A stretch of DNA of 64,000 nt from Paenibacillus sp. JQZ6Y-1. Its GTDB lineage: Bacteria; Bacillota; Bacilli; Paenibacillales; Paenibacillaceae. The notes below the pieces were generated by a model. That model was given only the letters and a program-made list of their open reading frames with translations. It did no database searches and was not told the DNA's origin. The number at the start of each line of letters is the position of its first letter. Within the stretch, counting starts at the first letter, position 1. Position numbers and translations under genes: made by a program. The DNA lies in the NCBI RefSeq assembly GCF_040719145.1, contig NZ_JBFDUZ010000001.1, positions 2,666,001 through 2,730,000 on the forward strand. The letters run 5' to 3'. This document shows, piece after piece, positions 36,403-45,806 of this stretch.

Positions 36403-37911
36403 TTATCGCACACGGCGTAATGCCGCAATATAAAATCCGTCTGAATGATAATCCTGTGGCAAAATTTGTACACCGATGGTGGACGGTTCAGCTTGCCTAT
36501 CGGTCGATGACTGCGAATCCGGCGATACTGAGGTTCCATCCGCTGACTGTAACAGTGCATGCAGCGGATTAGGCGCCGCCTCAAAGTCATCGTGCGCTTC
36601 CAGAAAACGGCGTACCATATCTTCATTCTCGCTACGCTCAATCGTACAAGTGCTATACACTAAAATGCCATCTGGCTTGAGCAATGGTGCTACCGTTTCC
36701 AGCAGTTGCTGCTGCAATTCAGTAATAGCCCCAATATCAGCTGCCGTTTTATTCCACTTCAAGTCCGGTTTACGGCGAATAACGCCTAGACCGGAGCATG
36801 GGGCATCTAGTAAGATACGGTCAAATGAGCCTGCTGGATACCGATCCGCCAATGTCAGCGCATCGCCAACTGTCGTTTCGATCACGGAAATATGCAGGCG
36901 CTCTGCTTGATCGTCGATCAGCTTGCGTTTGTGCTCATGAATGTCGTTGGCGATAATACGACCGCGATTTTGCATTTTTTCTGCCAAATGCGCGGTTTTC
37001 CCACCCGGAGCTGCGCAGCAATCCAGCACATCCATACCGGGCTGTGGCTGTACGGCTTCGGCAACCAGCATAGAGCTTTCGTCCTGAATGGAAATCTGTC
37101 CGCTGCGATACCAGTCGGTCAGTGCCATATTGCCACTGCCACCTAATACAATACCATCCGGTGCAATCGCCGATGGCTGAGCATAATATCCTTGCTCATT
37201 CAGTATATCCAGCATTTTCTCGCGAGATACCATATTCGTATTCACGCGTACACTAACCGCTGGCGGTTCGTTGTTAGAGATGCAAATCTGCTCGGTCGTT
37301 TCCTCACCGTACTGCTTGATCCAACGCTTCACAAGCCATTCAGGATGCGAATATTGCAGCGATATGCGTTTCACCGCAGACAGCCCGTCTGGAATCTGCA
37401 ATTCATCCAGCTGACGCAGGATATTGCGCAATACGCCATTTACCATACCGGATACACCCTCATGACCACGACGCTTGGCAATATTCACCGCCTCATTAAC
37501 CGCAGCATGTGCTGGAATCCGATCCAGATAATACAGCTGGTAAAAGCTCAACCGCATCAAACTGCGCACCCACGGTTGCAGCTTGTTCAGCCCTTTGGAT
37601 ACAAAGTCATTCACAAAATAATCAATGGTATTCAGATGCGCAATCGTACCATAGACAATCTCCGTTGCCAGTCCAGCATCTGGACGCTCCAGCTTCGCCT
37701 GTACCAGCGCCTGATTGAGCTGCAAATTGCTGTATGATCCACTTGCATCCACATCCGTCAGTACATTCAGCGCAACTTCACGAGCCGACAGCTGACGTGC
37801 CTGCGGTGCCTTGCTACGAGAGGTACCATGGGAACGCGCTGAGCCGGAAGAAGCCTTGGCAGATGATGAGGACGGATTACGTTTAGAATGGAAGCTATTA
37901 GAATCGCTCAC
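36403..37911 (-). CDS. rsmB: 16S rRNA m5C967 methyltransferase RsmB
   Basis: 502 residues starting at a GTG that overlaps the fmt stop. The first 45 residues are a Ser/Lys-rich extension before the NusB-like domain (AREVALNVLTDVDASGSYSN). The methyltransferase domain has MDVLDCCAAPGGKTAHLAEK, LLDAPCSGLGVIRRKPDLKW and the catalytic VYSTCTIERSENEDMV. A Ser/Thr/Gln-rich insertion (about 25 residues) sits before the final GFYIAALRRV. Follows fmt as usual in Bacillota. Confidence 0.95.
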   Translation of the reverse strand: MSDSNSFHSKRNPSSSSAKASSGSARSHGTSRSKAPQARQLSAREVALNVLTDVDASGSYSNLQLNQALVQAKLERPDAGLATEIVYGTIAHLNTIDYFVNDFVSKGLNKLQPWVRSLMRLSFYQLYYLDRIPAHAAVNEAVNIAKRRGHEGVSGMVNGVLRNILRQLDELQIPDGLSAVKRISLQYSHPEWLVKRWIKQYGEETTEQICISNNEPPAVSVRVNTNMVSREKMLDILNEQGYYAQPSAIAPDGIVLGGSGNMALTDWYRSGQISIQDESSMLVAEAVQPQPGMDVLDCCAAPGGKTAHLAEKMQNRGRIIANDIHEHKRKLIDDQAERLHISVIETTVGDALTLADRYPAGSFDRILLDAPCSGLGVIRRKPDLKWNKTAADIGAITELQQQLLETVAPLLKPDGILVYSTCTIERSENEDMVRRFLEAHDDFEAAPNPLHALLQSADGTSVSPDSQSSTDRQAEPSTIGVQILPQDYHSDGFYIAALRRVR

Positions 37912-38861
37912 TGGAACACCGTTCCTACTGCAAGCGCGTTACCCCGAGCAAAGTCGGCAGCGTTTAGCGCCTTTTTGCCTGCTGGTTGTACTTCGGTCAG
38001 CGTCAACACGCCATCGCCTGTACGTACAACGATACCACTTTTGCCTAGCTCTACTACAGTACCCGGCGCTGCATCTGCCGCTCCCGCAGGCAATGAAGCT
38101 TGGGGTTGAGGCTGTACGGTTTTCCATACTTTGAATACATCGCCGTTCCAAAGGGTAAAGCCGCCTGCGAACGGAACCAAGCCGCGAATCTGATTGTAAA
38201 TGTCACGACTGCTGCGCGACCAATCGATCTTCTCGTCATCACGGGTTAGGTTCGGCGCATAGGTTGCTTCGTCGTCGTTTTGCGGTTCTGCATCTATTTT
38301 TCCCGCCAGCAAGCGCGGAAGCTCAGCAGTCAGAATCTGTGCGCCAGCTTCACTCATTTTGGCAAATAACGTACCGGATGTATCGTCATCTGCAATCGGT
38401 ACTTCCAGACGTGAGATCATATCGCCCGTGTCCAGACCTTCCGCCATATACATCAGTGTAATGCCCGTCACCGTCTCGCCGTTAATAATACAGCGCTGAA
38501 TCGGTGCACCGCCACGATACTTGGGCAGCAAGGAGCCGTGGATATTCACGCAGCCAAGGCGTGGCAAATCCAGCACAGCTTTTGGCAAAATCTGTCCATA
38601 CGCCGCGGTAATAATGAGATCAGGCTCATAGGAAGCCAATTCAGCGACAGCCTCGGGGCTACGCATACGCTGCGGCTGCAGCACTGGCAGATTATGTTCA
38701 AGAGCGGCGGTTTTGACCGGAGATGGAGTCAGTACCTTTTTTCGACCTTGCGGTTTATCTGGCTGTGTTACAACACAGACTACATTCATGCCCTGCTCCA
38801 GCAGTACCTTTAGACTGGCTACTGCGAAGTCGGGAGTTCCCATAAAAGCGATTCTGGTCAA
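37908..38861 (-). CDS. fmt: Methionyl-tRNA formyltransferase
   Basis: 317 residues. Formyl-transfer domain signatures: RIAFMGTPDFAVASLKVL, CVVTQPDKPQGRKK, INIHGSLLPKYRGGAPIQR as 'VNIHGSLLPKYRGGAPIQR' with the catalytic Asn/His, and GITLMYMAEGLDTGDMI with the catalytic Asp. The C-terminal OB-like tRNA domain follows (RDIYNQIRGLVPFAGGFT). Formylates initiator Met-tRNA; paired with def, 3 bp upstream, whose product removes the formyl group. Confidence 0.97.
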   Translation of the reverse strand: MTRIAFMGTPDFAVASLKVLLEQGMNVVCVVTQPDKPQGRKKVLTPSPVKTAALEHNLPVLQPQRMRSPEAVAELASYEPDLIITAAYGQILPKAVLDLPRLGCVNIHGSLLPKYRGGAPIQRCIINGETVTGITLMYMAEGLDTGDMISRLEVPIADDDTSGTLFAKMSEAGAQILTAELPRLLAGKIDAEPQNDDEATYAPNLTRDDEKIDWSRSSRDIYNQIRGLVPFAGGFTLWNGDVFKVWKTVQPQPQASLPAGAADAAPGTVVELGKSGIVVRTGDGVLTLTEVQPAGKKALNAADFARGNALAVGTVFQ

Positions 38862-38864
38862 TGC

Positions 38865-39344
38865 TTATTCCCCTCCCTCATCCAGTCTGCGGTCATAGAC
38901 ACGCTCTGCAATATCGGTAAATAATACGCCGTTCAGATGATCGATCTCATGCTGAAGCGCGCGTGCGAGCAGTTCTGTACCCGTAATGGTAATTTCTTTG
39001 CCGTCACGATCCAACCCTTTGACTGTTACTTCCATGGCGCGACGTACTTCGCCGTTTAGCGCCGGAATGCTCAGGCATCCTTCGGAACCGAGCTGCTCGC
39101 CGCTGCTGGATACGATCTCTGGATTGATCAGCTCGATCAGCCCATTGTCATCGCCCACATCCACCACGATCACTCGTTTTAAAATACCCACCTGTGGTGC
39201 AGCCAGACCAACGCCGTCTGCGTCATACATCGTTTCCGCCATATCGGTCAGAAGCTTTTGTACGTTAGGCGTAATTTTGGTTACTTCTTTTGCTTTTTTG
39301 TGTAGTACTTCATCTGGTTCTTTTACAATAATACGAATTGCCAT
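38865..39344 (-). CDS. def: Peptide deformylase
   Basis: 159 residues. The three metal-site motifs are present: [24 protein letters not shown] and [17 protein letters not shown]. Removes N-formyl groups from nascent proteins. Short N-terminus ([14 protein letters not shown]) and compact size indicate the type I-like deformylase common in Bacillota next to fmt. Confidence 0.97.
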   Translation of the reverse strand: MAIRIIVKEPDEVLHKKAKEVTKITPNVQKLLTDMAETMYDADGVGLAAPQVGILKRVIVVDVGDDNGLIELINPEIVSSSGEQLGSEGCLSIPALNGEVRRAMEVTVKGLDRDGKEITITGTELLARALQHEIDHLNGVLFTDIAERVYDRRLDEGGE

Positions 39345-39449
39345 CCTGTCATCCCATCCTTTATCTATTGTGCTATTCGTTGTCCTGTTATGTGATGCTG
39401 ACGTATTTGCATCGTTCTGTTTGCTGTATCGCTCTGTTCAAGCCGAATA

Positions 39450-39475
39450 CAGGGCAGCAAAATGATGCTGCCCTG
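39450..39475 (-). terminator. Hairpin between priA and def
   Basis: Perfect 10-bp stem CAGGGCAGCA/TGCTGCCCTG with a 6-nt loop, 32 bp after the priA stop. The minus-strand sequence after it is TATTCGG rather than a T run, so partial termination or attenuation before def-fmt-rsmB is more likely than full stop. Confidence 0.55.
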
Positions 39476-39507
39476 TTGGTATGTCTGCCCATCCTCAGAT
39501 ACTAAAC

Positions 39508-42063
39508 TTACATCATTACCTGAGGATCAACATCGATGCTGATCAGCAAATCCTTGTCGCGTACGCTGTCCTGTAGCTGTTCCGATACATACTCAGCCAG
39601 CCGAGCAACGTCCATATCTCCACGCCATTTTATCATACATTGGAATCGGTATCTATTTTTTAGCCTTGGAATCGGCGAAGCGACCGGTCCGAGCACATCT
39701 AGCGCCTCAGTCGAAAAGCGTTCTAGACTGCCAAGCCAACCGACTCGCTGCGCATGATCCTTGACCATTTGTACATAATTCTCAGCGATCCGTACAAGCA
39801 GCGGTAGCTTCTCATGCGAAAAGGTCACCAGCGCCAAACGACAGTACGGCGGATAGCTGAGCACCTGACGATGCTTGAGCTCCTCTCGCACAAAGGAGGC
39901 ATAATCATGATGACTGGCATGAATGACCGAATAATGATCTGGGTTGTACGTTTGTACAATCACTTCACCGGGCAAATGATGTCGTCCCGCACGTCCAGCA
40001 ACCTGTGTTAACAGCTGGAACGTTTTCTCTCCTGCACGGAAATCCGGCAAATGCAGCGCCGAATCGGCAGCGATCACACCGACCAGCGTCACATCTGGAA
40101 AGTCCAATCCTTTCGCGACCATTTGTGTGCCAAGCAACAAATCTGCCTGCTTGTCGCGGAATTGATTCAACAGCTTCTCATGCGAGCCTTTTTGCGTGGT
40201 TGTATCCACATCCATCCGTACAACACGGATACCTGGAAATAGCTTCGCCAGCTCTTCCTCCACTCGCTGCGTACCTGTACCAAAATACCGAATATGCTCG
40301 CTACCGCATTCCGGGCATACGTCCGGTGCCGGTTCCGCGTGTCCGCAATAATGACAACGCAAATTGTTGGAGCGCTGATGAAACGTTAAGGAAATATCAC
40401 AGTTCGGACATTCCGCCACATAGCCGCATGTACGACACATGACAAAGGTCGAATGCCCACGTCGATTGAGCAGCAGTACGATCTGTTGCTTTTTCTCCAG
40501 ACGGTCTTCAATCGCTTCATGCAGCGGACGGCTGAACATGGAACGGTTGCCTTCCTTCAGCTCTTCACGCATATCAATAATGTGCACCTGCGGCAATTCG
40601 CTGCCAAGTGCCCGACCGTGAATCTCTAGCAGTGTCGGGCTAAATTCGTCATTGCTCTGCGAACGCGCCGCATGATAACTTTCCAGTGACGGGGTTGCCG
40701 AACCGAGCAGCACCACCGCCTGATGCTGATGCGCACGATGAACGGCGACATCACGAGCATGGTATTTCGGGCTTTCTTCTTGCTTGTACGATGTCTCGTG
40801 CTCTTCATCCATAATGATCAGCCCTAGATTGGTAAACGGAGCAAAGATCGCCGAACGTGCACCAATCGCCACCAACGCCTGACCTTCACGAATTTTACGC
40901 CATTCGTCATAACGCTCACCGCTCGACAAGCGGCTGTGCAGTACGGCAACATGATCGCCAAACCGACTCTTGAAGCGTTCGACCATTTGCGGCGTCAGCG
41001 AGATTTCTGGCACAAGCATAATCGCCTGCCGATCCTGCTCAATCACCCGCTGGATCGACTGCAAATACACTTCTGTTTTCCCGCTACCCGTAATCCCGTG
41101 GATGAGAAATTCGCCTTCTCTCCGTTGATCGATCTGTTGAACGATGGCATCGTATACCATCTGCTGCTCATCAGTCAGCACAAATGGTACACTTGGCTTG
41201 AAATTACGGTCTTTATACGGATCACGGAATACTTCGGTATCCCGAATAACGATATAGCCTTTGTCTGCCAGCGATTTGACTGTGCTTGCCGTTACGCCAA
41301 GTACCGTTAAAATCTCCTTCATCTGCACGTCACCGCCGGTATCGGCAATAAACGTCAATACTTCCTGCTGTCGTCTCGCCCGCGCTGGAAACTCGTCGAT
41401 AATGCGGCGAATCTCATCCTCTGGCAAATGCAGCGACACAGTACGTACCGTTTTCTTTTGCACCTTGTCGCGAATGCTGCGCGTTTCGGATAATACACCA
41501 CGTTGCAGCAATCGCTTGATCACATTGGCATGATTGGCAAACTTACGGCTCAGATGCTCCATGCGCACTTCCTGCTGTTTGCGGATATGGGTAACGATGG
41601 TCGCTTCCATTTCGTCCAATTCATCCACCGTCTCAAACAATACCGGTTCATCGGCAGCAGCGGATGAGCTGCTCTGTTCGCGGTCGCCCCATTCTGCTGG
41701 ATCCGCAACGGAAATATAGCGCTCTGCTTTTCCTTTTAATGCAGCCGGTAGCATCGCTTGCAGTGCCGTAATCCGGTGGCAAGCATAACGCGCGCTCATC
41801 CAAGCGGACAACTCTACTAGATCCTCCGACAACGGTGGAACCAAATCAAGTAACTCTTTAATCGCTTTTAGCTTGATGTCCGGCGTTTCCGATTCCTCCG
41901 CCAGCCCTATTACGAATCCTTGCAGCGTACGCGGACCAAATGGTACACCGACCCGGCTGCCAATTTCCAGCCAGCCTTGCATGGATGGTGGAATCAAATA
42001 ATCAAACGGTCGGTCGGTGCCACGGCTCGGTACATCCACGATCACCCTGGCAATCCGGCTCAT
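39508..42063 (-). CDS. priA: Primosomal replication restart helicase PriA
   Basis: 851 residues. 3' DNA-binding domain at the N-terminus (DRPFDYLIPPSMQGWLEIGS), winged-helix region, helicase Walker A FLIHGITGSGKTEVYL, DEEHETSYKQEE, GSATPSLESY, two zinc clusters (CRTCGYVAECPNC and CHYCGHAEPAPDVCPECG), then GTQMVAKGLDFPDVTLVG and QVAGRAGRHHLPGEV. Reloads replisomes at stalled forks. Its ATG overlaps the coaBC stop. Confidence 0.97.
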   Translation of the reverse strand: MSRIARVIVDVPSRGTDRPFDYLIPPSMQGWLEIGSRVGVPFGPRTLQGFVIGLAEESETPDIKLKAIKELLDLVPPLSEDLVELSAWMSARYACHRITALQAMLPAALKGKAERYISVADPAEWGDREQSSSSAAADEPVLFETVDELDEMEATIVTHIRKQQEVRMEHLSRKFANHANVIKRLLQRGVLSETRSIRDKVQKKTVRTVSLHLPEDEIRRIIDEFPARARRQQEVLTFIADTGGDVQMKEILTVLGVTASTVKSLADKGYIVIRDTEVFRDPYKDRNFKPSVPFVLTDEQQMVYDAIVQQIDQRREGEFLIHGITGSGKTEVYLQSIQRVIEQDRQAIMLVPEISLTPQMVERFKSRFGDHVAVLHSRLSSGERYDEWRKIREGQALVAIGARSAIFAPFTNLGLIIMDEEHETSYKQEESPKYHARDVAVHRAHQHQAVVLLGSATPSLESYHAARSQSNDEFSPTLLEIHGRALGSELPQVHIIDMREELKEGNRSMFSRPLHEAIEDRLEKKQQIVLLLNRRGHSTFVMCRTCGYVAECPNCDISLTFHQRSNNLRCHYCGHAEPAPDVCPECGSEHIRYFGTGTQRVEEELAKLFPGIRVVRMDVDTTTQKGSHEKLLNQFRDKQADLLLGTQMVAKGLDFPDVTLVGVIAADSALHLPDFRAGEKTFQLLTQVAGRAGRHHLPGEVIVQTYNPDHYSVIHASHHDYASFVREELKHRQVLSYPPYCRLALVTFSHEKLPLLVRIAENYVQMVKDHAQRVGWLGSLERFSTEALDVLGPVASPIPRLKNRYRFQCMIKWRGDMDVARLAEYVSEQLQDSVRDKDLLISIDVDPQVMM

Positions 42064-43289
42064 GAGGCAGACACCCCACTCAGACGACGTGCAGCGAGTT
42101 CTAGCAAACGCACAGCTACTTCCTCTTTGCTCATTAATGGCACATCGTCCGCCAGTCCATGACGATCATAAATCTGTACTTTATTCGTATCAGTGCCAAA
42201 GCCTGCACCGGCAGCAGTCACATCATTGGCAACGATCAAATCGCAGTTTTTGCGCTGTAATTTATCCATCGCGTACTGAGCCACGTTTTCCGTTTCAGCG
42301 GCAAAGCCAATCAGAAACTGATGATCCTTGCGCTCGCCCAGACTTTGCAAAATATCGATCGTTTTTTCTAGCTCTAGCGTTAAATCGTTGTCTTTTTTCT
42401 TCATTTTGGTAGCATGAACCGTTTTGGGACGATAATCGGCAACCGCTGCGGTTTGCACCATAATATCTGTGTGATTCCATTCGCCCAGCACTGCTTCATA
42501 CATCTCCTGTGCCGACTGTACACGTACCACATCCATATCTTGCGGCAATGGCACCTGTACGGAAGCAGCGATCAGACGCACCTCCGCCCCCATCTGCTTC
42601 GCCATGCGTGCGACGGCAACGCCCATTTTGCCGGAAGAATCGTTCGTAATATAACGTACCGGATCAATGCGCTCAATCGTACCGCCTGCCGTCACGGTTA
42701 CTTTGCGACCGGATAGCAGATGGCTGAGCTGCTTCTTATGCTCTTGTGCAGCGAAGAAATCGTTCACGACCGAGATGATCGTTTCTGGTTCTTCCAGTCG
42801 TCCTTTGCCCACATAACCGCAAGCAAGCATGCCTTCGCCCGGCTCTATCATCAGTACGCCGCGCTCTACCAGTGTATTCATATTTTGAATGATTGCCGGA
42901 TGCTGATACATATGCACATTCATCGCTGGGGCAACCATAATCGGTGCAGTAGTGGCAAGCAGCATAGAAGACAACATATCGTCTGCCAGACCGAGTGCCA
43001 TTTTGGAGATTGTATTCGCTGTTGTCGGTGCAATCAGCACCAGATCAGCTAGATCGGCAAGATGAATATGAGTCACCACTTCGGGATTGCGCTCGTCAAA
43101 TGTATCGATATGCACCGGATTGCGTGATAGCGTCTGTAGCGTCAGCTCAGTGATAAAGTGAGAAGCTGATTCGGTCATGATCACATGCACATCCGCTCCT
43201 TGCTTGACCAATCCGCTACATAGCGATGCTGCTTTGTATGCGGCAATGCCTCCGGTAATCCCGAGCACGATCTTTTTGCCTTTTAGCAT
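42060..43289 (-). CDS. coaBC: Bifunctional phosphopantothenoylcysteine decarboxylase/synthetase
   Basis: 409 residues. CoaC half: VLGITGGIAAYKAASLCSGL, FMN contact SASHFITELTL, and the substrate motif APAMNVHMYQHPA with MLACGYVGKGRLEEPE. CoaB half starts near residue 190 with SGRKVTVTAGGTIERIDPVRY and continues with NDSSGKMGVAVAR, TAAVADYRPK and DLIVANDV. Converts phosphopantothenate plus cysteine to phosphopantetheine in CoA synthesis. Precedes priA with a 4-nt overlap. Confidence 0.97.
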   Translation of the reverse strand: MLKGKKIVLGITGGIAAYKAASLCSGLVKQGADVHVIMTESASHFITELTLQTLSRNPVHIDTFDERNPEVVTHIHLADLADLVLIAPTTANTISKMALGLADDMLSSMLLATTAPIMVAPAMNVHMYQHPAIIQNMNTLVERGVLMIEPGEGMLACGYVGKGRLEEPETIISVVNDFFAAQEHKKQLSHLLSGRKVTVTAGGTIERIDPVRYITNDSSGKMGVAVARMAKQMGAEVRLIAASVQVPLPQDMDVVRVQSAQEMYEAVLGEWNHTDIMVQTAAVADYRPKTVHATKMKKKDNDLTLELEKTIDILQSLGERKDHQFLIGFAAETENVAQYAMDKLQRKNCDLIVANDVTAAGAGFGTDTNKVQIYDRHGLADDVPLMSKEEVAVRLLELAARRLSGVSAS

Positions 43290-43450
43290 AATATTCCCTA
43301 CTTTCGTATTGGAATGACTGCCCGAAGGCAGTGTGTCACTTGTTTGTTGTCTATGCGGTCTTGTACCGCTTCATCCGCTGTATCGGATGGATGTTGAACG
43401 AACTCTATGAGAGGAATCAAGCACGAAATTGGATGCCTGAATGTATAAAT

Positions 43451-43487
43451 AAAAAGGGAATGAGAATTGTATTCTCAATCCCTTTAT
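43451..43487 (-). terminator. Second terminator between rpoZ and coaBC
   Basis: Stem GGGAATGAGAAT/ATTCTCAATCCC with a 3-nt loop and one mismatch, followed on the minus strand by TTTTTATTTA. Backs up the terminator next to rpoZ. Confidence 0.75.
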
Positions 43488-43589
43488 TATAACTCCAATT
43501 GTGCAAAAAGGGTACAGGCATTCGCACTTTTGGACACCTTTTCAACCATGTTGTAGATTGTATGATCGCTTTGAAATATGCGCGGACAC

Positions 43590-43616
43590 AAAAAATAACA
43601 ACCTTGCGGTTGTTAT
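43590..43616 (-). terminator. Terminator of rpoZ
   Basis: Stem ATAACAACC/GGTTGTTAT with a TTGC-type 4-nt loop and six T on the minus strand, 38 bp after the rpoZ stop. Together with the second hairpin it separates gmk-rpoZ from coaBC-priA. Confidence 0.85.
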
Positions 43617-43653
43617 CATTGCCCACTGCTGTCTCATTCGAGACAGATGGATA

Positions 43654-43881
43654 CTATTCGCGATCGCTTTGTTCCAGTTCCGCTTCGGTTCTGCGTTCGA
43701 TCTTGATGTTGTCGTTGTAGATTTCTTCCAGTGCTACACCAACGAATTTGTGAGCTTTTGGATGGTGCAGTTCACTTTTGCTGCCATCACGCAGTTGTCT
43801 TGCACGACGGGACGCGGCAACAACGAGCGAATACTTACTGTCGACTTTGTTCATCATTTCATCAATGGACGGATATAACAT
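43654..43881 (-). CDS. rpoZ: RNA polymerase omega subunit
   Basis: 75 residues with GAGGTG before ATG. Omega signatures: MLYPSIDEMMNKVDSKYSLV, VAASRRARQL and VGVALEEIYNDNI. Assists assembly of the beta' subunit. Lies 45 bp after gmk as in most Bacillota. Confidence 0.96.
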   Translation of the reverse strand: MLYPSIDEMMNKVDSKYSLVVAASRRARQLRDGSKSELHHPKAHKFVGVALEEIYNDNIKIERRTEAELEQSDRE

Positions 43882-43926
43882 GGCTTTCGCACCTCATATT
43901 CTTCCGGGGCTAAATGCTACCGGGGT

Positions 43927-44499
43927 TTATTTGCGGATCTTGCAGTGTTCGGCGATAATAATGCTCTCAATACGCTGGCAAGCCAGATGAATCTCATCAT
44001 TGACGACCGAATAATCATAATGCTTCATCATTTCCAGTTCGTCAGCAGCTGCGGTCATACGACTGTTGATCGTATCCATCGTTTCGGTACCGCGTCCTTG
44101 CAGACGACTTTGCAGTTCTTCAAAGGAAGGCGGCGTCAGGAAAATAAACACACCCTCTGGGAACTTTTCCATCACTTTCAGTGCACCCTGCACTTCAATT
44201 TCCAGAAAAATGTCGTTGCCCGCTTCCAGCGTACGCTCTACAAAATCGCGCGGTGTTCCATAATGATTACCCACATACTGCGCATGTTCCAGCAGCATGT
44301 CGTTGTCGATCATCGTTTGAAACTCCTCATGCGTTTTGAAAAAATAGTTTACGCCGTCCACTTCGCCGGTACGCGGCTGACGGGTAGTCGCCGATACCGA
44401 GTAAATCAGCTCCGGTTTGCGTGTGCGTAGCTCCGCACTGACGGTTCCCTTGCCGACGCCGGATGGCCCGGACAATACAAATAATAATCCTTTAGACAT
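43927..44499 (-). CDS. gmk: Guanylate kinase
   Basis: About 190 residues from the ATG at 44499 (TTGGAG upstream). P-loop [19 protein letters not shown]-binding [40 protein letters not shown] and the lid region [16 protein letters not shown]. Converts GMP to GDP; target of (p)ppGpp in Bacillota. Directly downstream of remA. Confidence 0.97.
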   Translation of the reverse strand: MSKGLLFVLSGPSGVGKGTVSAELRTRKPELIYSVSATTRQPRTGEVDGVNYFFKTHEEFQTMIDNDMLLEHAQYVGNHYGTPRDFVERTLEAGNDIFLEIEVQGALKVMEKFPEGVFIFLTPPSFEELQSRLQGRGTETMDTINSRMTAAADELEMMKHYDYSVVNDEIHLACQRIESIIIAEHCKIRK

Positions 44500-44562
44500 G
44501 ATACACTCCAATGTAGGCTGCCAGCATCTGTCCATATGGATGAGCTGGCAGCCTGTATTTGT

Positions 44563-44823
44563 TTATTCGTCGTTGTCGTCGTCCTTGAGGGACAGACGAT
44601 GTGCTACAGTTTCCGGCTGTACAGCCGACAAAATCACGTGATCGCTGTCCGTAATGATCACGGCGCGCGTACGTCTGCCGTACGTTGCGTCGATCAGCAT
44701 ATGGCGATCGCGTGCTTCCTGAATGATCCGTTTAATTGGTGCGGATTCGGGGCTTACAATAGAAATGATCCGGTTCGCGGATACAATATTCCCAAAGCCA
44801 ATGTTGATAAGTTTGATTGCCAT
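44563..44823 (-). CDS. remA: Extracellular matrix regulator RemA
   Basis: 86 residues from the ATG at 44823. Characteristic DUF370 sequence: [55 protein letters not shown]. RemA is a DNA-binding ring protein that activates biofilm matrix and osmoprotection operons in Bacillus. The nearest Shine-Dalgarno-like GGGGG lies 12 nt before the ATG, longer than optimal. Standard position between yicC and gmk. Confidence 0.95.
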   Translation of the reverse strand: MAIKLINIGFGNIVSANRIISIVSPESAPIKRIIQEARDRHMLIDATYGRRTRAVIITDSDHVILSAVQPETVAHRLSLKDDDNDE

Positions 44824-44886
44824 CTTCAGGTTTTTCCCCCTATACATTTGACTCAATCGCGCCGAAATTGACGTCGCTTATTGGTC

Positions 44887-45780
44887 TTATTCCAAGTTGG
44901 CGGCTTGTTCACGGATTTTTTCCAGCTCCGCTTTCATCTCGACGACATGGTTAACTAGAGCCAGATGATTGGCTTTGGAACCAATCGTATTGACTTCCCG
45001 GTTCATCTCCTGAAGTAGGAAATCGAGCTTACGTCCAATCGAGTCATCCTGCTCCATCAATTGACGGAACTGTTCAAAATGGCTTATCAGACGCGTCAAT
45101 TCCTCGTCAATATTAGAACGGTCGGCAAATACCGCCACTTCCATTCCAACTCTGGATTCGTCCCAGTGGAAACTGCCATCCTGCAATTCAGCTAACCGCT
45201 GTCTTAACCGGGTTCGGTGTTCCTCCACCACAGTTGGTGCCAGACGGCGCATCTCTGCATACAGCTCTTCCAGATGCCGGAGACGATGTTGCAGGTCGAG
45301 GACCAGGTGCCGACCTTCACTTGCCCGCATATGCAGCAAGCCGTTCAGCGCCTCGTCCAATCCCTGCTGCAGCAGAGCTTGCAGCTGCTCTGGTTCTTCC
45401 TCGTTGCTGCTCTCCATCGCCTTCATTACACCCGGCAACGATAGCAATTGACTGACTTCCAGCGTACCGTCCACGCCATACTGCTGTTTCAATTCAGCTG
45501 CCGCCGCCAAATAAGCGCGTGCTGCTGAATGATCAAGCTGAAGCGCAGACATCTGTCCATCCGCTTGTTCCTTGTTTACAAACACGTCGATCCGACCGCG
45601 CTTGACACGACTCTGTACAAGCTTGCGTAGACCATCCTCCGCTGCCGCCCATTCGCGCGGCAAACGCAGCATCACCTCGCAATAGCGATGGTTGACGGAT
45701 TTTACTTCAATCTGGATTTTGTAGCCGCCATATTGCACGGCGGACTGACCGTATCCGGTCATACTGAATGACATCGGCAT
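44887..45780 (-). CDS. yloC: YicC/YloC-family endoribonuclease
   Basis: About 297 residues. The start is either the ATG at 45780 or the one at 45774; the latter gives the usual family N-terminus MSFSMTGYGQ. Other signatures: IEVKSVNHRYCEVMLRLPREW, VKRGRIDVFV, and the C-terminal DUF1732 part SRVGMEVAVFADRSNIDEEL, RKLDFLLQEMNREVNTIGSK. YicC proteins are RNases with a clamp-like fold. Follows the metH-like gene after about 26 bp. Confidence 0.92.
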   Translation of the reverse strand: MPMSFSMTGYGQSAVQYGGYKIQIEVKSVNHRYCEVMLRLPREWAAAEDGLRKLVQSRVKRGRIDVFVNKEQADGQMSALQLDHSAARAYLAAAAELKQQYGVDGTLEVSQLLSLPGVMKAMESSNEEEPEQLQALLQQGLDEALNGLLHMRASEGRHLVLDLQHRLRHLEELYAEMRRLAPTVVEEHRTRLRQRLAELQDGSFHWDESRVGMEVAVFADRSNIDEELTRLISHFEQFRQLMEQDDSIGRKLDFLLQEMNREVNTIGSKANHLALVNHVVEMKAELEKIREQAANLE

Positions 45781-45806
45781 CACATCCGTTATCCTATTGT
45801 AATTGA